In this document: in pieces, positions 11,650 through 23,362 of the stretch
Position numbering within the stretch: the stretch's first letter is position 1
Layout of the letters: each line of letters opens with the position of its first letter
Origin: Gibbula magus
Taxonomy: Eukaryota; Mollusca; Gastropoda; Trochida; Trochidae
Direction: 5' to 3'
DNA: 64,000 bases
Assembly (NCBI GenBank): GCA_936450465.1
Contig: OW388300.1
Location: 23,685,232-23,749,231, forward strand
The notes under the pieces: model-generated
The model's database searches: none
What the model was told of the DNA's origin: nothing
What the model saw: the letters and a program-made list of their open reading frames with translations, nothing else
Program-made: the position numbers and the translations under genes

Positions 11650-12000
11650 CTTAAAGGTTAGATGAAATGACATATGGTCACTTTCGTATTCGTTGAAAAG
11701 GGGTTTCAATTTGACAATTGCTCGTTTTTAATTTCTGAAATCGACCCAAAAATTATTTATATACGGCTTTTTAAAAAAAGTGCCTAATTAAGCCCCGGCG
11801 ACCAGAATGAAAGTGGGCGGGCGGTGGTCACTGAAGCCTATCGTGCTGTGACGTACGTGGAGGAGTCTCATTATGGCCGCTAATCTTTTAATTAACGCGA
11901 TTTCCCAACTTTTAAACTGCTCATATAAGACGGAAAACTTCATCAAAAACAACCCAAATTTTCGATGAAAGGATTACTTAACTATTCCACTAGCGATTTC
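11650..12000 (+). repeat. Interspersed repeat, copy also at 31215-31560
   Basis: Shared blocks in the same order and strand are TTAAAGGTTAGATG, TTGACAATTGCTCGTTTTTA, TATACGGCTTTTT, GCCCCGGCGACCAGAATGAA and TGACGT followed by a TCTCATTAT block. The two copies differ at many sites, so the family is old. No protein is encoded. Confidence 0.75.
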
Positions 12001-12736
12001 ACATGGTTACAACGACTAAGGCCTGCTTAATTGGAGTGCATTTTGCGCTTATGTATAGTATGTTTGTAGCAATTATAACCGTGGAACAAGAAGGAAAGGT
12101 ACATTCCTTTACACGAAGTATGTCTTTCAGCGATTCAGAAAATGACATATCACTTCAAGCTCAAATTCCATCATTTCAAGTTACGTGACCGATGCCTTGC
12201 CTTACCTGTATGAACCAAATGACAGTTGAAGTGACACTGAAACAAGGGAAGAGGACTCTCGCGGGAATCGGCTGAAGAGATTAAGTAGCATCAAATTGAT
12301 CAAATTATGTTGAATACTCGGCATGTTAATTTTGTTTTGTATGTATTAATAAATCAAGATATATGGTAGGTATAATTTCATATATACTGAACGATTGGCT
12401 GTTCAAACAAGCGAGACAACATTGCAGATTTATAAATAATATTGCGTATTTAATATAAAAGATTACTGTATTTGAAGTTTGTCAATTAAACTATTGTATA
12501 ATATATAATTGGCAATGAAATACTGTATTCTATCAGTGAAATAAACCTGCTATCGGTCTACAGTAACGATGACCTTTATCGCCACTGTCCACAGTGAAAA
12601 TAACATGTTGTCACTACTGAAAGGTCAAAGATCAAACTTGACAAAGCCGGAACTACTTTTCCCCCCAAAATGGAGAGTTACCTCCCTTTGGATGAATCAT
12701 CTCCCTTTGATTAACGTTTTTGACTTCTGCTCTGCA

Positions 12737-12847
12737 ATGGATTGGCATAACATGGAGGAAATTAATCAAGGTGAGCTTCCTGAGGACTTGGAGACTTTAT
12801 TTGGTGAAGTAGCATTTGGAATTTTCAATGAAAAAACGAAAAAATAG
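12737..12847 (+). pseudogene. Crypton-type tyrosine recombinase gene, N-terminal piece
   Basis: An ATG at 12737 opens MDWHNMEEINQGELPEDL.., acidic, ending in ..NEKTKK where a TAGCTCATCAGG-family element interrupts the frame. The protein continues at about 13691 and 15616. Taken with the downstream pieces, the gene resembles the single-ORF Crypton elements and the host genes derived from them (DUF3504/KIAA1958 type). Assignment of this first piece rests on position, since it runs straight into the insertion whose other side continues the same protein type. Confidence 0.5.
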
Positions 12848-13690
12848 AGCCATGGGCTCTGTAGCTCATCAGGATTTCATTGATTTATTATCTAAGGTTG
12901 AATATCTAAGTTATCTCAAGTAAAGAATAAGAATAAACAATTATATGAATATACAACTTCGTTATTGCAAAGATATGCGACGTTTTGGTGTAGATACTAA
13001 CACCGTTATCAAGCAAATGATACCTTAAAGAAGTCATATCTCAAGTAATACATTGTTAACAAGCAAAAAAATAGGTTTTTAGATCATAACCCCTGTGACC
13101 CGTATTTGGAGTCACAGGGTCACCAATCCTACAATTAAGAATCACCTTTGACCAAAGAGTCTCAACATTTCACCTTTCTAGAGCTTTACATACTTGAGAT
13201 AAAGATGAAAAATGATTTTTGGGTCATGACCCGTGACCCCATTTCGGGTGACGGGGTCACGAAATCTACAATTTAGAATCCCCATGGGCCAAGGAGTCAA
13301 CACACAACTGTTCGGCTCTCTAGATCTTTTGGAACTGGAGAAGAAGATGAAAATAGGTTTTTAAGGATGTGACCCCTGTGACCCCTGTAACCCCATTTGG
13401 GGTCATGGGGTCACGAATCTACAATTTAGAATCCCCATGGGCCAAGGAGTCTGCACACAACTTTTCAGCTCTCTAGACCTTATAGAACTGGAGAAGATGA
13501 AAATAGGTTTTTAACGATGTGACCCCTGTGACCCAAATTAGGGTCACGGGGTCACGAAATCTACAATTTAGGATCCCTATTGGCTAAGGAGTATGCATAT
13601 AAAATTTCAGCTCTGTGGAGTCATTGGTTCTGGAGAAGAAGTCGAAAAAGTGAAAAGTGTACGGATGGACGGACCTGATGAGCTAAAAAT
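12845..13690 (-). mobile_element. Non-autonomous DNA element (TAGCTCATCAGG family)
   Basis: The insert is bounded by TAGAGCCATGGGCTCTGTAGCTCATCAGG (20-base core from 12857) and CCTGATGAGCTA (13673-13684), so its ends are inverted repeats. The interior is about four imperfect tandem units of about 150 bp (13060-13620), each with AATAGGTTTTTAA, several TGACCC/GGGTCA words and a CCATGGGCCAAGGAGTC block. The element at 28710-29892 has the same ends and units on the opposite strand. It splits the recombinase gene at its lysine-rich N-terminal region. Confidence 0.75.
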
Positions 13691-14167
13691 GAGAGATTTG
13701 TCAGTGTCACCTTAGAGGATGTTGAGTCATTCCTTGAAGATGAAGAAAACATCAACACCAAACGTAAAACATCTGGAGATATCAATGTCTTTGCACAGTA
13801 CCTATTGTCCATTAATGAGCTGAGATGTCCTGACGTTATAGAACCTGTACAGTTGAACAAGTCACATATGTCAGTTCATCCTATTTGTCAGCAAGAAGAA
13901 AAGGGGTGAGTATGAGCCATGCACCATCCGGGCTTTTATCTCTTCCATCGAGCAATACTTGAAGGAGGACTATGGGGCGAGCATCATGACTGATATATTT
14001 AATTCAACTTATGCCGGGATACACTAAAATGTAAGATGAAAAACCTAAAAAAACCAGGCAAAGGTAACAAACCGAGAGCAGCGTCAGAAATATCTGAACA
14101 AATAGATGAAATGTACAAGAAGGGCAACCGTGGGGCATCTACTCCGTCCTCTCTAATTAATACCTTA
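13691..14167 (+). pseudogene. Crypton-type recombinase, central region
   Basis: Three short frames follow one another: VTLEDVESFLEDEENINTKR.. with FAQYLLSINELRCPDVIEP, then GEYEPCTIRAFISSIEQYLK, then MKNLKKPGKGNKPRAASEIS with EQIDEMYKKG and STPSSLINTL. This is the SAM-like N-terminal core-binding part of Crypton/DUF3504 proteins (segments beginning EYEP.TIR.FISSI.RYL and a KGNKPRAA linker). Frame breaks near 13870 and 14020 show decay. The frame is cut at a TTA by a Harbinger-like element at 14168. Confidence 0.65.
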
Positions 14168-15612
14168 AGGCACCTTTACACAGACATAAAGACTGTTGTG
14201 CGTCCTGTCCTGTGCAATCAGAGCCGTTCATTATCACGAGCGTTCTGCCTTTCATGCAGCGACCGTGACAACCTTTGTACGACCATGACGGGTTGTGTGC
14301 CTTCTTTCTGCGTTCAGTCAGCCTTCTGTGAGCGTTCTCGTAAATTCTCCAAAAACTAGATGAACGATTCTCACATGTTCTCTTGTTTCTGTTGACAAAT
14401 CATTAATAAGACATGGCACCAAAGGAAGCAAGACAACAGAAAAAAGTCAAGCAAATAAAGATGTATAAACTCACATGTAAAGAAATGCCATCACATATTT
14501 AACAATAACAACGGAATGATGTGTCGGATAAAGTCGATTTTAAATGTCTTTGATAATAAAAAGTTTTGTAAAGAAGTAGCACAATCTCATTCATTCGGGT
14601 TTGATACTTTTATCATGACATTTATTCAAACACATACGGGTGTTGGAATAGCTTTTTCAACATGGATTTTGGCCAGAATGTTGGGTAATTTTGTTTACAA
14701 ATTTACGAAATACAGTAAATAATTTATAAAAGATGTTGGCGACCTATTTTATCTCGCTAACTTTAATTCGTTGAAGCATCGTCACAGTAGGACATCGTAA
14801 AACAAGCCAAAAAGTCCCTTTTACTCCCCTATATCTCCCCGTTAAGAAGATTTTTAAAAGAGACTAGTTTTTTGAAGGCATGATTTTCATAAATATGACC
14901 AGTTAATGTTTCATAAAATTAAATTTAACCCATTTGACTTCTGGAGAATGATGAAGCCCTGTTTCATTCGTATGTTTACCCGTGGGTTAAATAATTTCGT
15001 GTATTTCTGAATATTTATTTCTGTAGTTTTACAAAAAAAACCATCATATTCTTCTCCAAACAACAATGACCATGTTGTTAAGCAGCAGAGCTTTTTGTCT
15101 TTTATTGCAACTGCAAAACCTAATTGGTTGGTTATTTTTAACTGTTGGAATGGGACTGAAACAAATGGAGACTTATGCAGCTTATTATAGACCCAGTCTA
15201 TCCAGGTTGCCGAACACTCGTTCAGGTATCGCAGAGGAGGCAGAAGTGTTGCTGCATGGTCGGCCAACTATCGCCATAGTCGCCAAGGTGTCACAGAGAA
15301 GGCACAGAGGAAGCACAGAGGAGACACAGAGGAGGCTGACGGGTTGCACGAGGATCGCCCTTGATACTGAAATGTTGTTAGGTTGCACAGTGAACGCTCA
15401 GCCAAGGCAGCGTGGAGGCACCGGAAACCTTCAAATATCGTCATGGAAATTACTGTTATTTGCATTTTAGGTCATACAAAGGATGCACGAAGATCGCAGG
15501 AGCATTTACACAGAAACGGGATTTCGCTAAATCAGCCGACCATTGAGCGTCCTGTCAATTTTTTGGTCGCCCAATGGTCATACGCAGGACGTGGCTCTGT
15601 GTAAAGGGGCCT
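14168..15612 (+). mobile_element. Non-autonomous PIF/Harbinger-like transposon
   Basis: The ends are AGGCACCTTTACACAG (14168) and CTGTGTAAAGGGGCCT (ending 15612), near-perfect inverted repeats. They are flanked by TTA on both sides (14165-14167 and 15613-15615), the 3-bp target duplication of PIF/Harbinger elements. The interior is rich in CGTCCT/GACCGTTCT-like words near the ends and has no transposase that I recognise. A 690-bp central part (about 14640-15325) is absent from the inverted copy at 20195-21224. Small ORFs within it look like chance. Confidence 0.75.
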
Positions 15613-15903
15613 TTATGGTTGACATGCATGTTGGGATGCGCACTGGTCAGGAAACGCATGATCTGAAATGGGGTGACGTTACACTGGAGAGTGAAAATGG
15701 AGAAGAGTATTTGCTCTTTTGTAATGGACAAACAAAAACAAGGACAGGGGAAAATGAAAGAAATATTCGACAAGTCAAACCTAGAGCGTATGTGAAATGG
15801 CCGAAAAATACAGAACTAATTTCCAATAGTCTTAAAAAGCATGTGGAGAAGTTTTCAGACTTTAATATTTGTGTTAAGAAGAGTGTTTTTCAATTGGCGA
15901 CAT
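15613..15903 (+). pseudogene. Crypton-type recombinase, catalytic-domain piece
   Basis: After the TTA duplication the frame reads GMRTGQETHDLKWGDVTLES, then GEEYLLFCN.QTKTRTGENE and RQVKPRAYVKW. This is the most conserved block of the DUF3504/Crypton tyrosine recombinase domain (GMRxxxEHxDLxWGDV..., TKTRxGE..R..KPRAYA), with the first catalytic arginine in GMR. Beyond PRAY the sequence no longer matches the family, so the C-terminal half with the catalytic tyrosine is missing. The gene is therefore dead. Confidence 0.75.
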
Positions 15904-16744
15904 AATTTTAAAAATTCATGACATGAACTTATTTTAGCAAATAAAACGTGTTACAGCCCCTTTAAGGAGTTGGTACTACGTTCCTACACAGTTCTTAAAG
16001 TTCGCAATTGGTCCAGTCGTTATGTTCTATTCGTTCGTAGTACGTTTGAGAAATTATGAAGGGACGGATATAATTCCATTTAGTTTAACAAGTGAAACAT
16101 GAACAATCTGTTTATATGCTGACTGATAGTTTTCTACAACCTTTGGATGGAAACAGAGAAACAGTACAGGTACACGTGTGCAGAGTTCTTTGGTTAAACA
16201 TATAATATTTATAATAAACGGATTGGGAACAAATTATCCACAAAACATATATATATCCTTTCCTTTCCTTGAGGCAAGAGATTTTAATGGACAAAATTCT
16301 TTGTCCACAATATATACAAAAAAATTCAAATTAAAACTGAAAACGGAAATATCAACGCAAGAATGTGGGCATGTTAAGAACGAGATAGGTTTGGTTGAGA
16401 ACGCATATAAACTGATTGACTGAAGTAAAACGTTTTGAGCACGAGATGAACGGGCAATTTTGTTCAATCAAAACATGGTACCAACTATTAGAGGACGGAG
16501 TAAAGACGACATGGGCGTACTAAGAATTGTCTATCGTATTTGAAAACTTCTTCATAACAGTTAGCTGTCTCTGTCCCGTTCGAGGCCGTTTTACAACATT
16601 TTTTGGAAGGAAAAGAACGTAGTAGGAACTTCTTTTGTGTGACGGAGGCATATGCTTTCGCCAACCAAATGCTAACTACTGCAATAAAATCGATTTATCA
16701 GAAAAGAGACTACGTGATATCTATATGCTATTTCCACAGTTTAA

Positions 16745-17081
16745 AGGGTAGCACGTGTTTTTCTCTGAAATAAATCAATGTCATGAACTTGAAAAATAAT
16801 GTCGCCATTCGAAAAACACCATTTTTCTTCGCAATATTAAAGTTAAAAAACATGTGCACATGGGAATCATTTTGTACTTGGCGGCCAGTCAAAGGTGTTC
16901 ACCTTGAAAAGTCCGCCAGTGGTTTTCATTATGACCACTACACAAATTTCTGCGACTACGGATAGATGGTTCATGTAATGAGAACTATTACCCTCTAAAG
17001 TAATTATAAATTGCATAAATTTGTAATATAAATGGTAAAAAGGAAAGAATAAAATTGGCAAAAAACATGCTACAGCTCCTT
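16745..17081 (+). mobile_element. MITE with TA target sites (copy 1)
   Basis: The terminal inverted repeats are AAGGGTAGCACGTGTTTTTC and its counterpart GCAAAAAACATGCTACAGCTCCTT, with flanking TA on both sides, as for Tc1/mariner-type elements. The body includes ATGGTTCATGTAATGAGAA.. and TTACCCTCTAAAGTAA, shared with the copy at 23798-24153. It is non-coding. A third fragment end (GTGTTACAGCCCCTTTAAGG) is at 15950-15970. Confidence 0.75.
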
Positions 17082-17194
17082 TAAGCAAAATATTGACCAA
17101 ACATGTGTGCCAATAACAGTTTTACACAATAACCTCAAGAAAAATAGAAAATATTTGAACGACGGCGCTAGTTTTCTAAATGAATTAACATTTG

Positions 17195-17395
17195 AATTCA
17201 ACACACACACACAGGCACACACGCACACATGTAAACGTCTCCCAATTGACGCATTTCCACCCTGGGATGTTGTGCAATGATACTAGCCATCATGACATAA
17301 TTGAAATCATTTTGAAAATGACATTAAACCCTAATAATAACACACATACGCACGCACAAACACGCACACACACACACAAACACATACACAAATAA
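17195..17395 (+). repeat. Two CA-rich microsatellites
   Basis: Imperfect (CA)n runs lie at 17201-17229 and 17341-17391, separated by about 110 bp of unique sequence. They are simple repeats without further significance. Confidence 0.9.
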
Positions 17396-18835
17396 TTATT
17401 TATGTTTTAAAATGTCTATCGAGAGTTTGGCTTGCCAGAATAGAGCAAAGGTACTAGCAGAAAATAATTTCAACTTCAAAAGTTTCCGCTATCAATTAGG
17501 TATGGAATTAAATTATTTTAAGCGTTGCATGTAACATAAATTTTTTTCTCATATCAACTGTAAAGTCATATACCCTAGGCTCATTTTGTTGGAATGGTAA
17601 CACTTCATGACACCGGAAGTTACGAACATGTTACATGAAACCTTATACTTTAACAGTTCAAGACAATATGATTACCGTTAGATTAAAATTCAAAAACATG
17701 CAAAATGTAAATCTGTGGGTATGAATATGAATACAGTTTAATGAAGTGAAACATATGATAGTTTCAGCGATTCTGCAAAACAATGGAATATGTATTCTTC
17801 AGTTATACACATAAAGTCACTGTTTCGTTTCCATAGAAACTCAAACAAACACAAGAGTCATCAGAAGATAAAATATCCAAACGGTCCCCTATTAACTCAG
17901 AGTGCTTTATTAGCATGTATAATCGATCTTTGATATAAATGATGATAGACTTTTTAATTATGTTAGTGGATAATACACGACATGAATAGGTTTCAGAAAG
18001 ATATGATGAATGGTTATCAATCTCTTCTCAGGAAACAACCTATCTATCTGTAAACGTGAACAGAGTCAAATTCTCGTTTTTCATGAAAACAAACACAAAC
18101 TAGGACTGCCGCGGCAGTACTTAGGTCTTCAGACTTCCGCTTTGACCTTCACCTCCATGTCTGATCGAAGAATGTCACTGATACTGTTCTGTCAAAACTC
18201 ACAAAGTAACATGAATCTCTCATACCAACAAAACTCTGAAAAATCAGAAATTTTATTGTAAATCAAAATGGCGCCTAAACCACCTGACCTAAAACTTCAC
18301 CATGATTAACGTTTTGTTTGTATTAGTATAAAAAAAAGTCTCTATGTTGATTTTGAAATTTTTCCCCATGTTAAACATCGAATCCTTATTTTCTGTATTT
18401 TTTCAGCCTGCTGTACAGTCGCCATGGCAACCTGTTCTTTCTGTACTTAGTTCGGTGAAGGTTTGGAAATTCTCTGTTATAGTTTTGGAGATATTGAGAC
18501 TTAAATTTTGTACTTATTTGAATGAAATCTCATGAAAGAAGTTTAAAATCCAAAATCGGCCGAGGTAATAGTATAAGTTTGGATACAGGCTAACACACCT
18601 GAAACTTTCCTGACATCAGCTCATTGGTTATATATGTGAAGAAATATTCAAAGAAATTTAACTGAAAAAAGCAACAAGCACACTTATCTGAAAAGTGTTG
18701 CCCAAATCTCTTTTTAAGACAAAAAACGGGGATAAGCAAGTTGAATAAAGTTTAACAAGCAAAACAAAACATATTTTGAACATTGAAAATAATATTTAAG
18801 TACAAAAGTTTTACTCATGTGGAATTGAACTTTGA

Positions 18836-18893
18836 TTTGAACACTGCAGGATTTAAAGTCAGAGATGGTAACCACTACACCAACGGTACCTAT
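18836..18893 (-). other. Decayed tRNA-like sequence
   Basis: On the minus strand the segment reads GGTACCGTTGGTGTAGTGGTTACC, then a CTTTAAA anticodon-loop-like stretch and a GTGTTCAAATC T-arm-like end. It resembles a tRNA-Gln type gene or a SINE head with mutated stems. The anticodon position would be TTA, a stop-type anticodon, so a functional tRNA is unlikely. Confidence 0.4.
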
Positions 18894-19959
18894 GATATGA
18901 TGTGGTAAATTTAGTGACTATATTTTATATATCTTTTAGACGTGAAGACACTATTTTATTTCGATAATATTTATGGAAAGTAAGTGTATTAATGTGAGAT
19001 TTATTGATATTTTGTTAGAGAGCACTTCTTTTCAAATAATGTAATTACGTCAACATACACTGTACAACAAATGTGTAGGTTATTTCAGAGTGAGCTATTC
19101 GGCGTAGGAAACAAAGCTAGGGCGGAGTCATAATTTTATTGATGTTAAGAGGCCAAAAGAAACAAGCTTATCAATGAGGGCCAAAGAGCCCCTTTTTCTG
19201 ATCGCCAATAGCGCGCTTAATACTTAACTAAGAGAGACGTCGTTTGCATGCCGGTAAAGAGAAGCTCCAGCTGTCCTTGTTCAGAGGAGAAGATTGTCAA
19301 AGGTACATGGGGTCGGAACATTGAAAAAAGTGTTAAAAACGAAAATGGCATCTAAACAATGTGACGTACGAAATCGGGCTGATTTACTTTTTTGCTCGCA
19401 TTGTCATTGCGCATCTTTTTAAAAAAAATTGCAAGTCTCTAAGTGCATTTCAAAAAAATTTCTTATGTTAAATTTTGAAGATTAGAATCGAACTGGACCT
19501 TTAATGAGGCAAAAAATCAAAATTCCGCCACGATACGAGGCAAGATTTTGATGAATGCTACCATCCTTGAAAGTTTCATGAAAATCGGTTCAGTTCGGTT
19601 CGGAAAATGAAACACAAAATCGTACAAATAATAATAAAAAGAATCTCGACAATAACAATAGGTCTTTCAGACCTTGTCTGAAGACCTAATAATAAAATTT
19701 TCAGAAATCTGAAAATATCAAGAGGCACCACTCCAGTAAATTTGAAATACATATGTAAAGTTTCAGACAGATTGACAGAATAAACCCTGTATACTCCCAT
19801 GTAAGGCGGAGGTTTAATCAAAACAGTTCGTCTGTAAATTTTGGAGAACTTATGATTTTAATATGCAATAATACTTATAATAATACTCTCATTCAAAAAA
19901 TACATATGTATATGTTCAATGAATGACCCAAATTCGGCATTCATGGCAGCTAAAAATTA

Positions 19960-20175
19960 GATGTATGGTAATTACATTTTACCGCATTATGTATTACATT
20001 TTACCGCACTTTTTAGTAACATTTTACCGCACCCCCTTATTACAATTTATCGCAGTAAACTTTATTACATTTTACCGCGTTTTTATTACAATTTACCGCA
20101 GTATTACATCTTACCGCGTTTTTATTACAATTTACCGCAGTTATTACATCTTACCGCGTTTATTACAACTTACGT
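19960..20175 (+). repeat. Degenerate 'ttaccgc' tandem repeat
   Basis: About nine units of roughly 20-27 bp have the core TTATTACATTTTACCGC or TTATTACAATTTACCGCAGT. Unit length and sequence vary. The repeat ends directly before the truncated left end of the inverted Harbinger-like copy. Confidence 0.9.
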
Positions 20176-20194
20176 CGTAACACCGTGTCCTGCG

Positions 20195-21224
20195 TACGAC
20201 CATGGAGCAACTAAAAAAAATTGACAGGACGCTCAATGGTCGGCTGATTTAGCGAAATCCTGTTTCTGTGTAAACGCTCCTGCGATCTTCGTGCGTCCTT
20301 TGTACGACCTAAAATGCAAATAACAGTAATTTCCATGACGATCTTTGAACGACCTGCACGTTTCCGATGCCTCCACGCAGCCTTCGCTGAGCGTTCACTG
20401 TGCAACCTAACAACATTTCAGCATCAAGGGCGATCCTCGTGCAACCCGTCAGCCTCCTCTGTGTTTGAATAAAGATCATGATAAAAGTATCAAACCCGAA
20501 TGAATGAAATTGTGCGTACTTCTTTACAAAACTTGTTATTATCATAGACTTTTAAACTCGACTCTATCGGACAGCAGCATTCCGTTCTTATAGTTAAATA
20601 CGTGATGGCGTTTCTTTACAAGTGAGTTTATACATCTTTATTTGCTTGACTTTTTTGTGATCTTGCTCATTTTGGTGCCATAGTCTTATCAAAGATTTGC
20701 CAACAGAAACAAGGAAACATGTGAGAATCGATCATCTATTTTTTGGAGAATTTACGTGGACGCTCACAGAAGGCTGAGTGAATGCGCCATGGTCGCACAA
20801 ATGTTGTTGTGGTCGCTGCATGAAGGCAGAACGGTCGTGATATAAACTGCTCTGATTGCACAGGACGCAGTAGGAAGGCACAAGGGAGGCAGAGGCATCG
20901 CCCAACGTTAGCGAATTTCTTACATGGCGATCATTGAGCGTCCTTTGCGACCTTACAACGTCCATTGTACGACCTTTCTGCATCTTGGGAGCAACCCTTG
21001 AGCGACCAGAATCGTCGGCGACCCCTCTGCGGAAGTTTTGAGCATGTTCAAAATTGTTTGGCGTCCTCCACGTTCTTGGCGATCAATCGCGATGTCTCAA
21101 CATCCCTTGTGCCACCTCCTAACGACCTTAGCAACCATTCTGCCTCCCTTGAGCGTCCAACGGCGATCTGTTATGTTTTTTGGTCGCACAGAGGACGCAC
21201 AGTCTTGTCTGTGTAAAGGGGCCT
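20195..21224 (-). mobile_element. Second Harbinger-like copy, inverted
   Basis: This is the reverse complement of 14168-15612 with a central deletion and a truncated left end. The right end is CTGTGTAAAGGGGCCT at 21209-21224 followed by TAA (minus-strand TTA). Anchors include AACTGCTCTGATTGCACAGG, TTTATGACGATATTTG-type words and AAACCCGAATGAATGAAA, which match the other copy. It sits at the same codon of the same recombinase fragment as copy 1. Confidence 0.8.
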
Positions 21225-21310
21225 TAAGGTATTAATTAGAGAGGACGGAGTAGATGCCCCAAGGTTGCCCTTCTTGTACATTTCATCTATTTGTTCAGAT
21301 ATTTCTGACG
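21225..21310 (-). pseudogene. Recombinase fragment flanking second Harbinger-like copy
   Basis: The minus strand encodes EISEQIDEMYKKGN followed by GASTPSSLINTL, the same residues that precede the insertion at 14168. Only about 86 bp are kept. At 21311 the sequence changes to a DIRS-type 3' end. Confidence 0.8.
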
Positions 21311-21498
21311 CATACACGTCTGTCTCGCTATGCAACTGAGAGGAGAGTAAAGACTTCCGGTGGTGACGTCACGAGACCTTGCCGGCTTACCGCCCTTGGG
21401 AGAGGATTTTACGCATCCCCTTCTCCACTGTTTCAAGTTTCGTCTGTGTTAACGTTGAAATAGCATACCTAGAGAGGAGGTAGGCATATTAGGTCTAG
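21311..21498 (+). mobile_element. DIRS-like 3' end
   Basis: The block TCCACTGTTTCAAGTTTCGT, then CTGTGTTAACGTTGAAATAG, CATACCTAGAGAGGAGGTAG and GTCTAGTCAACAG is the same as the 3' end of the larger DIRS copy (28260-28345). It is followed at once by the right arm of the long inverted repeat. With 10301-11645 it could be the other end of one heavily rearranged DIRS insertion. Confidence 0.65.
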
Positions 21499-23031
21499 TC
21501 AACAGATAGGTATTTAAATAATATGAATTTAATCAAAACGTTGTTGAGAGTTTTGTCATAACTAGATTCCAGCAATAAGAATATGTAGACCTATTTTCCC
21601 TGAAACAAGCAGTCAACCATTTGTTAAAACTTTGCTAATCTTAAATATCCCAATTCGATTGATTATGAAGCAAATTTCGGCTTATCTTGGAAGGAAGGCA
21701 TACGGATCTATTTCTAGTCAAGGATAATGTTCCGGTATCCTCCCCATGGTTGGCGCTTCTAGTTAAGACATAAATATGGTTCTATCCAATATTTGTTTAT
21801 ACCTGCTTTACTGTCCTGAATACATTATCAGTACATTGAGTACAATACATATGCAAGTCTTAGTGGAATTGAAAAAGTTTGCGTGTTGATTGACGGCTTA
21901 TGTTATCGAGTTGTACATACTTGCGTCGCGCGGTTAACGTTTGCGCGTTCTTGGATTTTCCAAAACTACAGTGCGAAATTATGCACCGAATTGGTACATG
22001 TCTGCTCATTCAGGTGTAAAATGGTTTTGAATTGAAAACATCTTATGTTTACTAACGTTCAGATTCATAATAACACAACAGTCGTTCAAATTTGAGGTGT
22101 TAAGACAACAATTTTCGCAGTAAAAGGGGATAATTATTTCGGATAACCCACATCGTCAGGTGATTAAGAATTTTCTAAAGCTGTGTTCATTGGTCATATA
22201 ATTTATACAGAATATGAAGAGGCCAAGCATGATTGGTTGAAACTTTATTTTGAATATTCTAACTGTAATATAGGGTAAATTTTAGTTGTGTACACGGGTT
22301 GGGTTTTAACAATTTTTGAAGTAGGCCTATATTAAATAAACAAAATTCTAAACTCGTGAATGCGATCGGCACCTTACTGCTTTCGCCCGTCAAATACCAA
22401 ACCACTCACTCGCTTCATAAATATGTTATTAAACGAGACATAGTATTCTCTATATGTTACTAACCTATTCTAGCAAACCGAAAGTCGACGTTCTGTCAGT
22501 GATGGGGTAGCATACCTTTCTAATGACAGAAAGAACGCTCTGAGAGCACGAGAACCCACCGGTGTTGTCCTATTGATGCACAACTTTCCAATAATAAGCA
22601 GTTGAAATGAAAGTGTTATCTACGGAAGATCAGCTCTTTTCCCCCAGAACTGCATTTAATATTACTTATAAAGTAATTATTTAAACAGCTTAAAACAAAT
22701 GCCAATTAAGGTCGGAATGAACTAATGACAAGACAAGGGCCATAACTCTGAAGATATTCATCCGATGCGTGTCACCGATGTTTTTGACACACTCTAAGAC
22801 AAGGGCCATAACTCTCAGAAGATATTCATCCGATTGGTTAAAAAAACACATGCGTATCACCGATGTATATCCAAATGATATGTAAAGTTTCAGAAACATT
22901 GATAAAAACAACGAAAAAAGTGAGCGTGGCTCATTGATACCTCCGACTGTTAAAGTTTGACATTTTTATTTTACTTAAAGAGAGACATGTCTGCACTTAG
23001 GCGGTGCAACACTTTTGTTTGTGTTTAGGTT
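21499..23031 (-). repeat. Right arm of long inverted repeat
   Basis: This is the complement of 9500-10300, from TCAACAGATAGGTATTTAAA outward to GTTTGTGTTTAGGTTTTGG. An extra segment at about 22170-22905 contains two near copies of a 'caagggccataactctgaagata' type unit with CATCCGAT and GTGTATCACCGATG, related to 36400-36600. No genes are present. Confidence 0.85.
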
Positions 23032-23255
23032 TTGGAAATATGTTCAAATATGAAATTAAAGGTTTGATATGCAGTGAAATTGGGTTTTGAAACCTTAATT
23101 ATTATTTTGTCAAGCAACGCTTTTGCAGTCTACCTGAGATCCATGTCACTTTATTATTAGAATAATTTAAATCCGGCTCGGACAAGACCTTGGGAGTCTT
23201 AATCGCTCAAACTTACCTTTAAATTCAAATGAGCACCTTTAAAAAACTAGGCCTG

Positions 23256-23362
23256 TTAAGTTAGATCAACTTGTTCTGGTTCATTTTCTCCCTCAGGACT
23301 GACAACAGCAGGGGCATCACGCTGGATAATCACACACTTTGTGTTGTGAGTTGTTGCTTTCC
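23256..23362 (-). CDS. Possible terminal exon of an unrecognised gene
   Basis: On the minus strand an acceptor (..TTTATTCTATAG, AG at 23364-23363) is followed by 34 codons and TAA at 23258-23256. The peptide runs GKATTHNTKCVIIQRDAP then AVVSPEGENEPEQVDLT. It joins in phase (1 nt + 2 nt) to the candidate exon at 24182-24256, keeping one open frame of about 60 residues. The composition is acidic and hydrophilic. I recognise no family. Support is splice-site and frame agreement only. Confidence 0.35.

Noticed and set aside
14911..15605. Overlapping open frames on both strands (up to 134 codons) as genes
   Set aside because: They lie inside the Harbinger-like element and read through its repeated GACACAGAGGAGG words; no family motif and no conservation in the second copy.
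17192..17395. Histidine/threonine-rich frame
   Set aside because: A translation of CA microsatellites.
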